The notes: generated by a model not told the origin, from the letters alone. Shown: positions 37,396 to 50,582, counted from the stretch's first letter. The stretch is DNA of 64,000 bases from Lineus longissimus (GCF_910592395.1 NC_088313.1:2854501-2918500), one strand, 5' to 3'. Program-made: numbers and translations.

Positions 37396-38331
37396 GGTAT
37401 ACGGTAAAAAAGGTACAGGAAAAAAAGGTACGGAAATAAAGGTACAGGAAATAAAAGTACTGGAAATAAAGGTACCGGAAAAAGGTTTCAGAATATTATT
37501 CTCTTCAACTGGTTCAGACTCGGCCTATGTCTTAATCTTGTCTTGCCCATTTTTCTTCTTCTGTGACTAAGGTGGTGCCTTAAAATAGTTTAATACATTG
37601 CGGACAATTTTGTTACGGAAAGAATTTGAGGAAAATTCATGGAAGAAGTTGCCCAACAGGGGAGCTGACGGTTTTTTTTGGTAATAACTGCATGCACATT
37701 CATGTTCTTTTAAATTTTAAAATACTCGAGTCGTATTCTTATTAGGGGCAGATCCAGGATCTTGGGAAAGGGGGGTGGGGGCGCACCTGGCATCCTACCT
37801 GGCATTTCACATTAAGATTCTCGCCAATTTCCCTAAAAAGCTTGTGTTTGGTCTTAAATCTAATAATTTGTCTGTTAAGACTTAATTGGCCAGGCACAAT
37901 GTTAATTGGGTCCAGCCCTATGATGAATGTTAATTGATTAATTGCAATTTAACTTGAACATTGGTACATTTACCGGTTAACTCTTTTGCAGAGGAAATTG
38001 TCCTAGAATCTTTACAATCATCATGATCTTGATCGCCGTGTTTTCACTCTTGAAAACCATAACGGTATACTGGAAATTTGATATACCAATTTCTGTGGCC
38101 TATGCAATGCCTACGCACCAAATAAAGTTAAAGTTATGAATAGAAAAAGGGAGAATTCAAATGATATTTAAAAAAAAAATTGTGTACCTTTTTTATCTAT
38201 TTATGCCATTTTGTGTACCTATTTTTCCAGTACCTTTTTTCCGGTACTTTTATTTCCGGTACTTTTATTTCCAGTACCTTTATTTCCTGTACCTTTATTT
38301 CCGTACCTTTTTTTCATGTACCTTTATTACC
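37396..38331. mobile_element. DNA transposon with repeat-built terminal inverted repeats
   Basis: About 90 bp at the left end consist of four to five copies of GGTACNGGAAATAAA-like units. The right end (38195-38331) holds seven inverted units. GG...CC ends are flanked by TA (37394-37395, 38332-38333). The 700-bp interior has no recognised frame, so it is non-autonomous. Confidence 0.7.
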
Positions 38332-38716
38332 TAGATTCCTATAACTATTATTTCTGTGTTTCTCCAACGTACTCTCTACTATACAACAGTAGAGCATTTC
38401 ACTGTTGTCGATATCGCATTAAACAGTGAACATTCTACTGTTTGTTTGCTTTTGCGCACATTCTCTGCGCAACGAAGAATACAATTAAATATTCTGGAAT
38501 ATTGTTGAATGACCACATGTTTTTAATTTGTACTATATATATAGTTTTTGACTGTAGCCGAATAGATAATCAATCAATAAATCAATTTGAATTTGAAATT
38601 TTGACTCTTTTATTTCATTTTAGCAGTGAGGATGGGCGGCTACAGGCGGTATCATTTCCAACAGCATGTCGCAATAAGATAACTTTTTCCCCTATGTGCC
38701 AGGAGTATGAGGGGTT

Positions 38717-39256
38717 GGGGCGGTTAGGTCCTCTCATTCCCAACCGCCAGTCACAATCTGGTAAATTTTTGTCTCAAGTATGAATTTTGGCAATGATCAT
38801 GGGTCGGGGTCCTATCATTCCCAGCCACGAGTCACAATCTGGTAACTTTTTGTCTCTCGTATGAAGTTTGACAGTGATCATGGGTCAGGGTCCTATCATT
38901 CACAGCCACGAGTCACAATCGGTCTCACATATAAAGTTTGGCAGTGATCATGAGTCGGGGTCCTATCATTCCCAGCCACGAGTCACAATCTGATAACTTT
39001 TTGTCTCACATATAAAGTTTGGCAGTGGTCATGGGTCGGGGTCCCATCATTCCCAGCCACGAGTCACAATCTGGTAACTTTTTGTCTCACATATAAGGTT
39101 TGGCAGTGATCAGGGGTCGGGGTCCTATCATTTACAGCCACGAGTCACAATCTGGTAACTTTTTGTCTCACGTATGAAGGTTGGCAGTGATCATGGGTCG
39201 GGGTCCTATCATTTCCAGCCACGAGTCACAATCAGGTAACTTTTTGTATCACGTAT
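38717..39256. repeat. 81-bp satellite array, left part
   Basis: Starts of CATGGGTCGG at 38798, 38879, 38949, 39030, 39111 and 39192 show an 81-bp period (one unit shortened by 11). A diverged first unit lies near 38717. The array ends in ACGTAT at 39251-39256, within a unit. Confidence 0.9.
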
Positions 39257-42200
39257 AATAATAATAATAATAACAATAATAATACTAATAATAATAATGA
39301 TTTATTATATTAAAAGTGCTTTTGAATGAAAATCATTTGCAAAGCACTGTACAATTTAAAAAACAACACATAGTAAAAGAGAAAATTGTACATAGAGATT
39401 AAAACATTCATAGAGATTAAAACATTTAGGTGCTGGTGTCGAAGTGTTCAATAAAAAGGTGAGTTTTAAGATGTTTTTTGAAGGCGCTGGTGCCAATGGG
39501 ATCACGCATCCAGGCCGGAAGTGAGTTCCACAGCCTGGGTGCCAAGTTCCTCAGGCAACGGTCTCCGAAGACGCCCCTTGTCCGTGGTATGGAAAGGAGC
39601 CATTGGTCCTCGGAAGACCGAAGCCTGCGGTCCGGGGCACGAAGACTGAGGAACTCCTTGAGGTACTCCGGGCTTTGGTCATTATGTAAGACTTGATGCG
39701 TCAGCAGTAGCACTTTATACTGGATACGTGATCTCACCGGCAACCAGTGCAGCTCCTTAAGTACAGGGGTGATGTGTTCCCTCTTTTTGGTCTTGCTTAG
39801 AAGCCTAGCAGCTGCATTCTGAACTTTTTGTAGTCTTGAAAGTTCACACTCCGGTAGTCCTAATAGTAAGCTGTTTTGAAAATCTAATCTTGATGTTACA
39901 AGGGCATTAATTACACGGGCACAAGTTTTATTGTCAAGGTGTCTACGGATCTTTGAGATTTTGTGAATTTGAAGATAAGCACCCTTGACCACCTTAGACA
40001 CTTGTTTAGACATTTCCATATTTTCATCGAAAATTGCTCCCAGGTTCCTGACTAGGGCAGAAGCCTCGATAGCGGATGGTCTAATGTTAATGACCGGCAG
40101 TGGCTTGAGCTTTGACAGTTTACGTTTTGAAGCAACGATGAGAAATTCTGTCTTCTCATCATTGCCCTTGAGGTGGTTTAGGCCAAGCCACTTGCGTACA
40201 TCACTTACGCACGCCTCAGCCCTGGCAACAGCATCCTGAGACCATGTTCCGAAACATGGAAGCTGTCGTACAGCTGGATGTCATCTGCAAAACCATGTCG
40301 CAACATGCGATGTCTCTCGATAACTTCTCCAAGTGACTGGATATAAATCGAGAAGAGAAGTGGGCCCAACACTGAGCCCTGTGGGACACCACCCAGCAGT
40401 GGTTTGGGGACTGACCTCTGACCCTCAATGACAACTGTCTGGGATCGAAGGGAAAGGTACGACTCAAACCATTCCAGGGCTTTTCCTGTGATACCCAGGC
40501 TACATTCAAGGCGTTTAAGTAGAATGCCATGATTGATGGTATCGAATGCAGCTGACATATCAAGCAGGATGAGAATCATAACCCTCCCCTGGTCCAGAGC
40601 AGTATCGATGTCAGATTTGATCTTAAGGAGAGCAGTCTCGGTGCTGTGCCCACATTTGTATGCTGACTGCAATTTGTTCTCCATGCCATTCTCTTTCATG
40701 TGGGTTAAGAGCTGCTGGGCGATAACCTTTTCAGTTACCTTTGCTAGGAATGGGAGGTTCGAAATTGGCCGATAGTGTTTTAGAACATTTTGATCAAGTC
40801 CTGGCTTTTTAAGAATGGGAGTCACAAGTGCCTTTTTAAAAGACTCGGGAACTTTACCTGCTATGACCGACTCATTTATAGCCAGGACAAGAAGTGGCAA
40901 TACGGCATTGAGAACAAAACTTTCCTTGAGTAGCCAAGTGGGCATGGGATCTAGTGCACATGACTTTGGAGCACACTTATTTATCACTTTAAGCATCTCC
41001 TCGGAAGTAACTTGCTCAGAACTAACAAGACGGGCCTTGTTTGGAATGGACTGTTCAGTGTTCACTTGTGAAACAATGTCAATAGGATCATCAAACCCTA
41101 CGCGGATAGCTTCGATTTTCTCATGAAAGAAGGTAGCAAACTTATTGGCAAGATCGATGTTGTCGAGTGTCTCTGGCAGGTGATTGCCCCTGTCAGCCGA
41201 CAACAGACCGTTTACCTCCCTGAACATGTCTTTAGAGTCACAGGTTGAAAGTTTGTTCCGCATGAATGTTGACTTGGCATCACAAATCATCTTGACCACC
41301 GTCTTCCTCTGCTCGACAAACATCTGCCGGTGAACCTCAAGGCTGGTTTTTTTGTACTGACGTTCAAGACGACGCCTAGAACGGCAAGCTGAGTGAATTT
41401 CACGGTTATACCAAGGCTTGGGGTTGACCCCTTTGATACGAATGGTTTTCACCGGTGCATGTTTGTCGAGCAAAGAAACAACAACGTCATTATAGGCAAC
41501 GATGGCATTTTCAGCCACTGATCTTGTCCGATCAGAGAAGTCAGCCGTAAATGATGTGAGGTCAATGTCACGAAGCTTTCTCACTTGACATTCTGCCCTT
41601 TTCCGACGTTGGCTGTCACCTTTATAGCGCAAAGAGAAGAAGATAGGAAAATGGTCAGAATTGGCCATGAATGGCTCCACAGAGAAGTGCACAAGAGGAT
41701 TGTCAGATTCAAGACCAATGATGTGATCAAGCGTGTTCCCAGACCTGTGTGATGGTTTATCAACGTACTGATGTAGACCGTAGGTTGACAGTAGTTCCAT
41801 ATATTTCACCGTTTCAGGATCATTTGGAAGGTTGACTTTCACACTGATGTCTCCTATAATAGTCAGAGGCACAGGATCAGTGATGTATGTATCAAGGAGA
41901 TCCGAGAAGTCACGTCAGAATCCATCGAAAGTAAACTTGTTCGTCCGACGGGGGTGGCCGATAGACTAGTAGGACCTTCATTTTTCCCGAATCCATGGTG
42001 ACTTCTCTCCATTCGAAAGTCTCCTATTTCACTGACTGTGCAGCCTTAGTGTCAATTGAACTCTTATGGACCACTGCGATACCTCCACCGAATGTTGTAG
42101 AAGACCGAGGGAAGTGAAGCAGATCGTAGTTTGGTGGCGTTAGGTCAACAAGTAGCGGATCATCACGTCCATCGCAATGAAACCACGTCTCCGTTATGAA

Positions 42201-42461
42201 GAGAAAGTCTAGGTGGTGCTCAACAATGAATTCATGAAGCTGAATTGTCTTGTTCCGAGCAGATTGGGCATTTACCATAATGCAATTTGCCACTTTGTCA
42301 TCTGCTCCATAATTACCACCATCACCCTTATCAAGTGAGATGGTTGTCAAATTTTCCAAGTTCAGATGTGACCCGAAATGTCCAAGTTCTGAAAGGGTTA
42401 ATGGGTTATTATGAATTAAAATGTCAAAAAATATGGCGGCAGCTCTGATTTTGCTCTGCAA
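39257..42461 (-). mobile_element. CR1-like LINE, near full length, frameshifted
   Basis: Minus-strand frames in order: 42461-42024 (endonuclease start with VNAQSARNK and FITETWF), a broken segment with VYRPPPSDEQ, 41872-40205 (rest of endonuclease with GDISV, then RT with YRPISNLPF, LLDMSAAFDTINH, GVPQGSVLGPLLF and FADD) and 40019-39426 (C-terminal LQKVQNAAARLL and LHWLPVRSRI). The active-site variant FADD and GVPQGSVLGP are usual in the CR1/L2 group. At least two frame breaks (near 41880-42020 and 40100-40200) make it inactive. It ends in an AAT microsatellite at 39257-39300. Confidence 0.88.
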
Positions 42462-42719
42462 AAATCCGTCTTTTTCTGCCGAATGATAGATGGTAGTATG
42501 CTGAGAAACATCGGATACGAATAAGTAATAGCAGTAGACTCGAGTGGTGCATCGTAGTATCGGAGGTTTTATTCCTTCGTCGAGTTATCGAGAAACTTTC
42601 TCTGAATAAGAGCTGTTGACTCGTATGTGCATTGTACATGTACAAGTTCGTCAGGGACATACATACATGTACACGCAGCTCTGTTTCGTCACGCATGATC
42701 GCATGCCAAAGGTGTGACA

Positions 42720-44948
42720 ATGAGTCAACAAACGTTGGACAACTGCGGTTCACCGGCGTTTAGTGGAGTGACGATTAAAAGAACATTCGATAATCTAACG
42801 CCAGATGGCAAGACGAGCCCAGATCATAAGATTTCGAAGGTTGACGGAGATGTTGATGAGGAGGAAAAGGACGTACAGGGCGATGAACTCAATGAGTGCA
42901 GTACGGGTGAATACAGTGAATCCGACAGGCAGACGGTGTGTGATCCGCTACTGGCGTATGTTGCATTCGCGATCAACTCGGGGACTTATGACGCGGTAAA
43001 AAAGGCGGTATCAACGTTCTTCTCTGGAAATATCATCCTACACGCAAAAAACAAGCTGTGGGAGATTGGTGACTCAAATACATTAGGCAAAAAGGAGAAC
43101 AGGAAAGCCTCTGTTAATAGAACAGAAGAGGCAGCAAATGCGGCTGATATTGTGATGGCTATTCGTAAGCTAGACGCCGCTGACAAATTACCTAACTTCG
43201 TGATTGCAGCGAGCGATCTAGGAAAGATACCCAGAGCTCATCCAGAGGAGCTAAATAACATCTCGTTGGTCAACAGACTGGCCAAGCTTGAGCATAGAAT
43301 AACTGAAGTTCAGTGTGTTGTGAAGAAGAACTCTCTCGAGATATTGAACTTGGCGACTCGTGGCGAAGATGAAAACAAGGAGACTGTAGAGGAGGAAGCA
43401 ATGGATACGCTGACGGCAGACAGAGGGGATTCCTCGCAGAGTGTGGTCACGGGATCGAGTGGGCCTCCAACTTCATTCCAGTCAATATACGCATCGACAT
43501 CGCGCAATACTTCCCCTGTAACGAGGGGGCATAACGGTCGGAGGGGAGGTGCCCGTGGAATGTCCAGGAGTACCACGTCCAACAGATCGGAGGGAACGCT
43601 AGATAAAGATATACCTTCGTACGCGGAAGTTACTGAGCAGCCCGCGAAATACAACTCTTTCCTTTCTAAGGAACATCACTCATCAAGAGGAAGGAGGCCA
43701 CCGGGCCCCCTAATGTCTATTCATAGAAGTGTGTCACGCCTTAAGGGTGCTGATAGCATGCAGTCGCTAGCATCGGACTATGTGGGTTGTGACAGTGACG
43801 GTTTCGAACCAGGCATACATGAATTACTGAAAAGAAAGAAACGCGAGGCCAAAAGGCGCAAGGCCATTACTGGCAGCGGAAAATCGCACGACAAATTAAA
43901 GGCTGGTCCGGAACCAGCAAGGGACGCTTTCGTCTATAGGATAAACAAGGGAACTCTCGAAGCGGACATAGAGGATTACGTGTCGGAGCAGAATATCAAA
44001 GTGCGCGCGGTTAAAATGCTCTCGCACTGTGACGCAGCTTTTTGCTCGTTTAAGCCTGCACCACACGGTGAAAATTTGCGTGATGCAAGTGACACGCGTG
44101 CATGTTGCGACAGGCAAATTCTCACTGTGTGGGGTCGTTTTTTGCTGCGTATCTTCCCTCGCGAGTCGAGACGCAGCCGATCTAGCATGTTTGATATTTT
44201 CTCGACACGCGAGGAAGTTAATCACCGTGTGGGGGCTACCTGCAGCAATGTTGCGCGAGTTCGACGAATCACAACAAGCAGATCGGTCACATGATTTATA
44301 GGTCAGTCACATGATACCAAAATGGCAGCTCTGTGGAACTGGCGATACTTCATGGGGTCCTCCTCCCGCAATTCAGCAATTAGATTTGCATAGGCCCCCT
44401 TATCCTCTCTTCTCTGAATCCATGGCCTTGTCCAAAGACTACGGTCCACGCGGCGCCGCCTCCGACGGAGTAACAGCAGGAGAATAAGGGCAATTTGGTC
44501 TTCTTGGTCCATAATACTTCTCATAGGATTTGACAGTTCCCGGGCGCTGCCATTTTGGTATCATGTGACTGACCTATAAATCATGTGACCGATCTGCTTG
44601 TTGTGATTCGTCGAACTCGCGCAACATTGCTGCAGGTAGCCCCCACACGGTGATTAACTTCCTCGCGTGTCGAGAAAATATCAAACATGCTAGATCGGCT
44701 GCGTCTCGACACGCGAGGAAGATACGCAGCAAAAAACGACCCCACACAGTGAGAATTTGCCTGTCGCAACGTGCACGCGTGTCACTTGCATCACGCAAAT
44801 TTCACCGTGTGGTGCGGGCTTTAGAGTGACGGTGGGGAAGTCGGACTTTCCAAAGCTAATGAGTGAGGACACGTGGCCTGAAGGAGTAATGGTAAGAAAA
44901 TATATCGTCCCGTCTCGGGATCGCGCCACAAAAGAATCCGTTATATGA
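42720..44948 (+). pseudogene. LINE ORF1 interrupted by a MITE
   Basis: The frame starts at ATG 42720, runs to 44052, is interrupted by the MITE 44053-44820 and resumes at 44824 to the TGA at 44946-44948. The encoded protein has an acidic N-terminal region, a helical middle, a basic Ser/Arg-rich stretch and a C-terminal segment (DAFVYRINKGTLEADIEDYV ... then SDFPKLMSEDTWPEGVMVRK) like the RNA-binding C-terminus of LINE ORF1 proteins. It lies 52 bp upstream of ORF2 of the same element. No zinc knuckles are seen. Confidence 0.75.
44053..44820. mobile_element. Harbinger-like MITE with TTA target duplication
   Basis: 768 bp, begins AGCCTGCACCACACGGTG and ends CACCGTGTGGTGCGGGCT, with inverted arms of about 280 bp. 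TTA flanks it at 44050-44052 and 44821-44823. TIRs plus a TTA duplication suggest the PIF/Harbinger superfamily. It encodes no transposase. Removing it with one TTA restores the host ORF1 frame. Confidence 0.8.
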
Positions 44949-45000
44949 ACAAGAGCCCTCTAACGTATTACTTCATTCTTACTTGTATCCTATTCCCATC

Positions 45001-48000
45001 ATGGCACAGTCGTTCGGCAATAGACTTCCACTTTCCATCACCAGTTACAACGCTCAGGGACTTGGTACTGGGAGAGTTGAATACCTGACAATCCTTTCTG
45101 ACAAATACGATTTTATATTTGTGCAAGAACACTGGCTTCACGAGTGCGAACTTTTTGATGTGTTGACCAGTAGATTTCCCGAATGCAATGCCCACGCGGT
45201 ATCTGGGATGGAGCCTGGCGTTATAACGAGGGGCAGGCCTTATGGTGGCACTGCCATCCTCTGGAAGACTAGTATCAGGCATGTAATCTCGCCAGTTACT
45301 TTCAAAACGAACCGGTTTTGCGCCATTGTTGTAGAATTAACTGACTCGGTAAAAATACTTATGTGCAATTAGATATGCCAGGCGTCGATAACCCCACCGA
45401 GTACGAAGACACTTTACAAGAATTGAATGCTCTGTTTGCTCAACAAGATATTGACCGAATAATTCTTGGAGGAGATTTTAATGTAGATTGGGTCAGAACG
45501 CATCTGAACACGACTCAACAACTTGAGATATTCCTGCAGTCAGAGTCACTGAAGACTATCAGCGATTTTGGTGAGATTGATTTTACATTCGAGAGTAAGA
45601 TAAACAACAGCAGGTCAGTGTTAGACCATTTCTATATCACAGAGAATCTTCTGGGGGACATATCTGACCATAGAGTGACTCACGATGTCGATAACTTTTC
45701 AGATCACTCGCCACTTTCTGTCGAGTTTAACATGCAGATTGAACATGTTTATAATGAAGGGCAGTCAGCCGGTGCCCGAGGAAATGTGCCTAAATGGGAC
45801 TCACTCGCCCCAGAAGACATTGTGCAATATAAGTTTAATCTAGACAGGGAGGTGAACGCCATTGAAAGAACGGCACGCGACTATTGTAATATATTCAAAT
45901 GTAATGACCACAAGGAAGGGATCGAGGCTTTACACAATGATATCATTAGTGCATGTTTAACTGCAGGGGAAGAATGTTTTCCTTGTCAGGTCAATGCTCA
46001 GGCAAAAGGTCGGAAACCTTTTCCAGGGTGGAACGAAAACATTAGAGAGCTTAGAGAAAGGGTGCTGCTTTGGCACAACATCTGGAAGGCCGGGGGGTCG
46101 CAAAGGCAAGGGGTCGTATTCGAGATCCGTAAAACGACTAGGGCGAGATACCAACATGCTGTCAAACTCTCCAAAAAGGAGAATAAGGTAGCTGAGAGTA
46201 ATAGAATAGCAATGGCATACCTGGAAAAGAATGACAGCGACTTCTGGAAGTTGATCAATAGGGGAAAAAAGAAGAAACAGACCTACGCGGTGAGAATTGA
46301 TGATGCTATGGATGACAGATCCATCGCAGATAGGTTTGCTGTTAAATATGAGGCTTTATATTCATCGGTTGGTTACGACGAGGATCAGATGAGTGATATA
46401 ATTAAAGACTTGGACAACGACATAGACTTTAGATGTGAAACTAACAGATGTGGGTGCATTAGCCACACTATCTCAGCAGTTGAAGTTCGATCTGCTATTT
46501 TCAAACTGAACAAAGGAAAACATGATGGTGGGAAGACTCTATTTAGTGACCATTTGATACATGGTACAGAGGTACTCGACAAGAAGCTAGCGGAGCTTTT
46601 CACGCTCATGTTGTCCCATTCTTACATACCAGAGGCGTTCAAAAGGTCGATTATAATTCCTATCCCCAAGAACAAGAGAAAGTCTATTAACGATTCTGAT
46701 AACTATAGAGGAATCGCATTAAGTAGTGTCTTATGTAAGGTGTTAGACCACATCATTATGGAAAAATGCCCTCAGGTTTTTTGCACATCTGATCTGCAAT
46801 TTGGGTTTAAGAAAAAGAGTTCTACCACCCAGTGTACATTTGTGCTCAAAGAAGTTATTGATTATTATCTCTCGCATGGAAGTAATGTTTACGTGACGTT
46901 ATTAGATGCCAGTCGTGCATTCGACAGGATTGAATACACCAGGCTGTTCAACTTGTTAGTAAAAAAGAAATGTTGTCCACTGATTGTGAAATTTCTGGCA
47001 ACGCTGTACACGTGTCAATATGTCCAAGTAAAATGGAAGGACACTCTAAGTAGGGTAATTAATGTAAAAAATGGTATAAAGCAGGGTGGAGTAATGTCCC
47101 CTATTTTATTCTGCATTTACTCGGATGAAATGCTACTGGACTTGAAACAGTCGAGTTACGGATGTTATATTGGCCAACAATTTGTAGGGGCATTGGCGTA
47201 CGCCGATGATGTAGTTCTATTGTGCCCCACTAGACATGGCATGCAGGAAATGCTTAAGATTTGTGATAGATATTCCGAGGAGTATAGATTATTGTTCAAT
47301 GTCATTAAAACACACTTCCTATTGTTTGGAAAAGAAGCAGCCGATACTTTTTTAAGGTGGCAAAACAACAGACTTGAGGTAGAAGATATAGCAAATCACC
47401 TGGGCCATATCATAGGCCCCCACGCCGAGCAGACACTTATTGATCAAGCTATTGGAAACATGATTGCCCGAACTAATGCACTTGTCTCTGCATTTAGTCA
47501 TTGCGACATTGATGTAAAATATCGCCTGTTCAAAACATATGTCATGTGTTTATACGGCAGCGTACTGTGGGATTTTTCTTCTAGGCACATGGATAGACTG
47601 CTTACGACCTGGAGGAAATGTGTAAGGAAACTATTCAAATTACCGTATCGGACACACTCAAATTTGTTGCCTACTATATGCCGGGATATCAATCCGGAAT
47701 TTCAGATGCACAGCAGGTTTTTAAAAATTTTTAAGACTGCTCTGAGAAGTAATAATGAACTGGTTGAACTGTCTGCGAAATTAGTCATTTACGGAAGTAG
47801 TTCCTCCGTCGGGGGAAACATCAATGTACTATGTGAGAAGATAGGGACCGATAGGGACAACCTTATTAGAAGGGGTAACAAAGTTGGTGATATCGAAACG
47901 AATGACATAGGCAGTGTGATCAGGGATCTTATACTGATGAGAGACAGGGGTGACTATCACCTCTTTGATAGAGATGAGCTGTCAGATACTATTACGCATC

Positions 48001-48014
48001 TAGCATGCGAATGA
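45001..48014 (+). pseudogene. LINE ORF2: endonuclease and reverse transcriptase, one frameshift
   Basis: The first frame starts at ATG 45001 with SYNAQGL and FVQEHWL and breaks at 45369; the second runs 45363-48014. The break is a one-base loss within the endonuclease domain, where the CN...MPG motif should be continuous. Downstream are GGDFNVDW (endonuclease), SDHSPL, the RT motifs DNYRGIAL, LLDASRAFDRIEY, GIKQGGVMSP and YADD, and a C-terminal PYRTHSNLLP region. The order EN-RT and the upstream ORF1 place it among endonuclease-type LINEs; the clade is not certain. A related fragment lies at 52475-53283. Confidence 0.88.
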
Positions 48015-48540
48015 TAAGTTGACCTTTGCCCCCCCCCCCGCGGCAGAGGATCCATGAGAATTTTTCTTTCATAAATAGACTTTGATACATGTATTTTGTT
48101 TTTACGTTCTTGTCTTGTTCAATGCACCTTTTCTTGTAAGCGCACAATGCACAATACTGTAAAATGTACAAGAGTACGATAAATAAACTATATATAACCC
48201 TGGAATCAGCTGGGGAATTTCGATCAGTGATCCATGGCTTGATTGTCCTCAATGTTTTTACACCAGCCTTTGAACCACGATGTGTCACTCTTGGCAATGT
48301 TGGCAAGTAACATGGGGCAGATCGATTTCCAAAATCAAGAATCCTTAGATTCCTTTCAGTATTAATCCATGATTGACAATGGGCAGGTCGATTTCTCGAG
48401 GAAAGTGAGTATAATGCCACCTTGCCAAGCTGTAGGAGCTTGGATCTGCTGTGCACTGGCATTTTATAGACGAAAAGAAGACAACTTTACAAGAGCTTGT
48501 TTGGCTCCCTTTCAGCGCACACAACAGTATATCAAGCTAC
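48015..48540. other. LINE 3' end and unassigned sequence
   Basis: The 3' untranslated region probably ends near AATAAACTATATATAA (48181-48196). A minus-strand frame continues through 48460-48190 but shows no known motif. At 48509-48640 a 69-bp segment (CCTTTCAGCGCACACAACAG start) is directly duplicated and leads into the satellite. Confidence 0.45.
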
Positions 48541-49262
48541 ACGTATGAAGTTTGGCAGTGATCATGGGTCGGGGTCCTTTCAGCGCACACAACAGTATAT
48601 CAAGCTACACGTATGAAGTTTGGCAGTGATCATGGGTCGGGGTCCTATTATTCACAGCCGCGAGTCACAATCTGGTAACTTTTTGTCTCACATATAAAGT
48701 TTGGCAGTGGTCATGGGTCGGGGTCCCATTATTCCCAGCCGTAAGTCACATTCTGGTAACTTTTTGTCTCACATATAAAGTTTGGCAGCGATCAGGGGTC
48801 GGGGTCCTATCATTCCCAGCCACGAGTCACAATCTGGTAACTTTTTGTCTCAAGTATGAAGTTTGGCAGTGATCATGGGTCGGGGTCCTATCATGCACAG
48901 CCACAAGTCACAATCTGGTAACTTTTTGTCTCACGTATAAAGTTTGGCAGTGATCATGGGTCGGGGTCCTATCATTCCCAGCCACGAGTCACAATCTGGT
49001 AACTTTTTGTCTCACGTATGAAGTTTGGCAGTGATCATGGGTCGGGGTCCTATCATGCACAGCCACGAGTCACAATCTGGTAACTTTTTGTCTCACATAT
49101 AAAGTTTGGCAGTGGTCATGGGTCGGGGTCCCATCATTCCCAGCCGTAGGTCACATTCAGGTAACTTTTTGTCTCACATATAAAGTTTGGCAGTGATCAG
49201 GGGTCGGGGTCCTATCATTCACAGCCACGAGTCACAATCTGGTAACTTTTTGTCTCACGTAT
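48541..49262. repeat. 81-bp satellite array, right part
   Basis: Unit starts at 48631, 48712, 48793, 48874, 48955, 49036, 49117 and 49198 are exactly 81 bp apart. The orientation and consensus are the same as at 38717-39256. The array begins in ACGTAT, the same hexamer at which the left part stops. Confidence 0.9.
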
Positions 49263-49309
49263 GGGCCCACTCATTGTTGGTTCAAGAAGCGGATAATAGA
49301 CGGTGAAAG

Positions 49310-49770
49310 CATCTGGTTTATGTCCCTCCTGCCTCCGTTTCATCAGCTGTTGAAGACGAATCCCACTTTTTATTTGACTGTCCTCTATATGCTGACCTCA
49401 GAGTTAACCTTTTATCATCTATACCCACCCAATTATCAGACCAATCAGTTGCGAAAACTAATTTATATTTCTATCTTGTAAACTCCGAGGGTAAACCAAT
49501 TATTGTTTTAAGTACATTTTTCAAAAGAAAGGTCGATTCTCTGACAATCATAATTTTAATATGTGCATTAGATAATCTGTTTTTAAGGCCAGGCTAGTCA
49601 GATGGTGACTTTGCTGAAATATAGCACACCCGGATTTACCAAGTGTCCAGTGTCCAGCTTTTTTAACGTTTAGAATTTTTTTCGATACACTCATTCTTAC
49701 TCAATTCAGGATACAAACAATTGCATCAGAGTTAATGATCATCAACTTTGATACATGTAAAAGACCTGAT
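49310..49770 (+). mobile_element. LINE 3' end fragment
   Basis: The frame encodes EDESHFLFDCPLYADL, the Cys/His cluster typical of LINE C-termini, and ends near 49597. The following 3' end matches 9440-9640 in inverted orientation. Confidence 0.65.
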
Positions 49771-50037
49771 GACCCTTTGATATGAAGACTTTAGAACAAT
49801 GAGGATGTTTAAACCTGGGTACGAGCGGGCTTTGTTTAAAGTCAATGGACCGTGTATTGAACAAGGCTTGAATTACTGCGAGGTAAGACTAGGCAAAATA
49901 ACGTATTGCACTTAACCGTATACTAACGAAGCAAACCGCAGATATTTTTCAGCGAAATATATCTAAACCATTAAGTGTTCTCATTTTACGAAAAACCTTC
50001 ACGATGTACATATAACACACTTGTTCAATCTTCACTT

Positions 50038-50582
50038 AAAAAAATAGAGGAGGTAGCGCTTTGAGCAGGGTGACCTGGAAAGGCGCTTTACAAATTCTAC
50101 ATTTATTTATTTATTTATATTTGTATTGGCGAAAAAGTCGTTAAAGAGGGTTATTAAGACAAAAACTTCGATCACTGCTTGAATGATAATCGCAATTCAA
50201 AACTATCAAACGTTGGCAAAAAATACCAAAATCAAGAGACAACGACATTTTGGTATTTTGATAAATAAATAAATAAATATAGAATTTGTAAAGCGCCTTT
50301 CCAGGTCACCCTGCTCAAAGCGCTACCTCCTCTGTTTTTTTAAGTGAAGATTGAACAAGTGTGTTTTAAGAAGGGATTTGAATTGGGTGAGGGTCTCAGC
50401 AGATGTAATTGCTTTGGGGAGTCGATTCCAGAGATAAGGGGCAGCCACGGAGAAACTGCGATCCCCGTACTTTGATTTTGAGCGAGGTACAAGGAGACAC
50501 TTTGAACAGGATGACCTGGTAAGGCGCCCACCTTCGTTACGCTGCTGTCAACAGGCCTAACCGGCATGGGCAAATAAACCAC
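50038..50582. mobile_element. Two LINE 3' ends, tail to tail
   Basis: 50038-50125 and 50250-50340 are inverted copies of a 3' end (AGCGCTTTGAGCAGGGTGAC, then ATTTATTTATTT). On the minus strand 50465-50340 encodes SVAAPYLWNRLPKAI and TQFKSLLKTHLF, the conserved C-terminus of CR1/L2-group LINEs. Confidence 0.7.

Noticed and set aside
44029-44929. Several 60-90 codon frames on both strands
   Set aside because: They lie in the inverted arms of the MITE and mirror each other; they are by-products of the palindrome.
38717-49262. Regular 81-bp repeats as a possible CRISPR array
   Set aside because: The whole 81-bp unit is conserved, with no variable spacers, and the setting is a eukaryotic genome.
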